Made by a program: the position numbers and the translations under genes. The notes beneath the pieces were generated by a model that was not told the origin of the DNA, ran no database searches, and saw nothing but the letters and a program-made list of their open reading frames with translations. Shown here in pieces: positions 42,565-42,603 of a DNA stretch of 42,603 nucleotides (position 1 is its first letter; each line of letters starts with the position of its first letter). The DNA lies in assembly GCA_022781505.1 (NCBI GenBank), contig JALETK010000031.1:1-42603 (forward strand), in the 5' to 3' direction. This DNA comes from Clostridiales bacterium (GTDB lineage Bacteria; Bacillota; Clostridia; Oscillospirales; Oscillospiraceae).

Positions 42565-42603
42565 GGTGTTGACCTTTCTTCAAATGGTAAGAGGCAATCC
42601 GCC

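Overview
The window looks like a chromosomal segment of a GC-rich, spore-lineage Clostridia, probably an Oscillospiraceae-type gut anaerobe. This is inference from: IspH fused in frame to S1 RNA-binding domains, a GerW/YtfJ sporulation protein, ScpA/ScpB, AGGAGG-type ribosome binding sites, clostridial sigma-A-like promoters, a fermentative methylaspartate pathway, and a secreted GH85 glycosidase suited to host glycans. No tRNA, rRNA or CRISPR array was seen.

Layout. 1-5125 (minus) is the 5' part of a very large secreted modular endo-beta-N-acetylglucosaminidase; its 3' end lies outside the window. 5438-7667 (minus) is an operon of an iron-sulfur aldo/keto reductase, a YfcE-type phosphodiesterase and a Nudix hydrolase. 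7860-8507 (plus) is an ECF-transporter S component. 8593-10994 (minus) holds a MerR regulator with a well-formed 19-bp-spacer promoter, a GNAT protein, a YjbR protein, a peptide-deformylase-like protein and a Dabb protein. 11124-19964 (minus) is a tightly packed ten-gene housekeeping operon: M50 protease, scpA, scpB, DUF2953, gerW, D,D-carboxypeptidase, pseudouridine synthase, HI0933 flavoprotein, cmk and ispH-S1. It has a good promoter at one end and a terminator at the other. 20126-24197 holds an SSB-like gene (plus), ddl with a DUF1934 gene (minus), an orphan acidic protein and a DUF1622 protein (plus), and an AT-rich island with an orphan membrane protein.

24269-35862 is the metabolic centrepiece. 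Two divergent operons share a control region with facing promoters and a long inverted repeat. Minus: citC, then a P-loop NTPase with a C-terminal motif like the AlaRS second additional domain. Plus: citD-citE-citF, glmS-glmL-glmE, mal, arcA and argF. Read together, glutamate is rearranged to 3-methylaspartate (GlmSE, cobalamin), deaminated to mesaconate (Mal), hydrated to citramalate by an enzyme not present here, and cleaved to acetate and pyruvate by the citrate-lyase-type complex acting as citramalate lyase. CitC acetylates the acyl carrier subunit. Arginine deiminase and ornithine carbamoyltransferase close the same run.

35984-38428 (minus) carries a PRTase, upp, tsaB and tsaE; 38596-39750 (plus) is a divergent FtsW/RodA-family gene. 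39790-40370 is a decayed IS200-type element with a nonsense codon and a lost C-terminus. 40425-42564 (minus) has rqcH and mini-RNase III.

The points most worth a second look are the internal ribosome binding site and ATG inside ispH-S1, the P-loop/SAD-like protein tied to the citramalate lyase genes, the shared operator candidate between the two cit operons, and the arginine genes attached to the methylaspartate operon.
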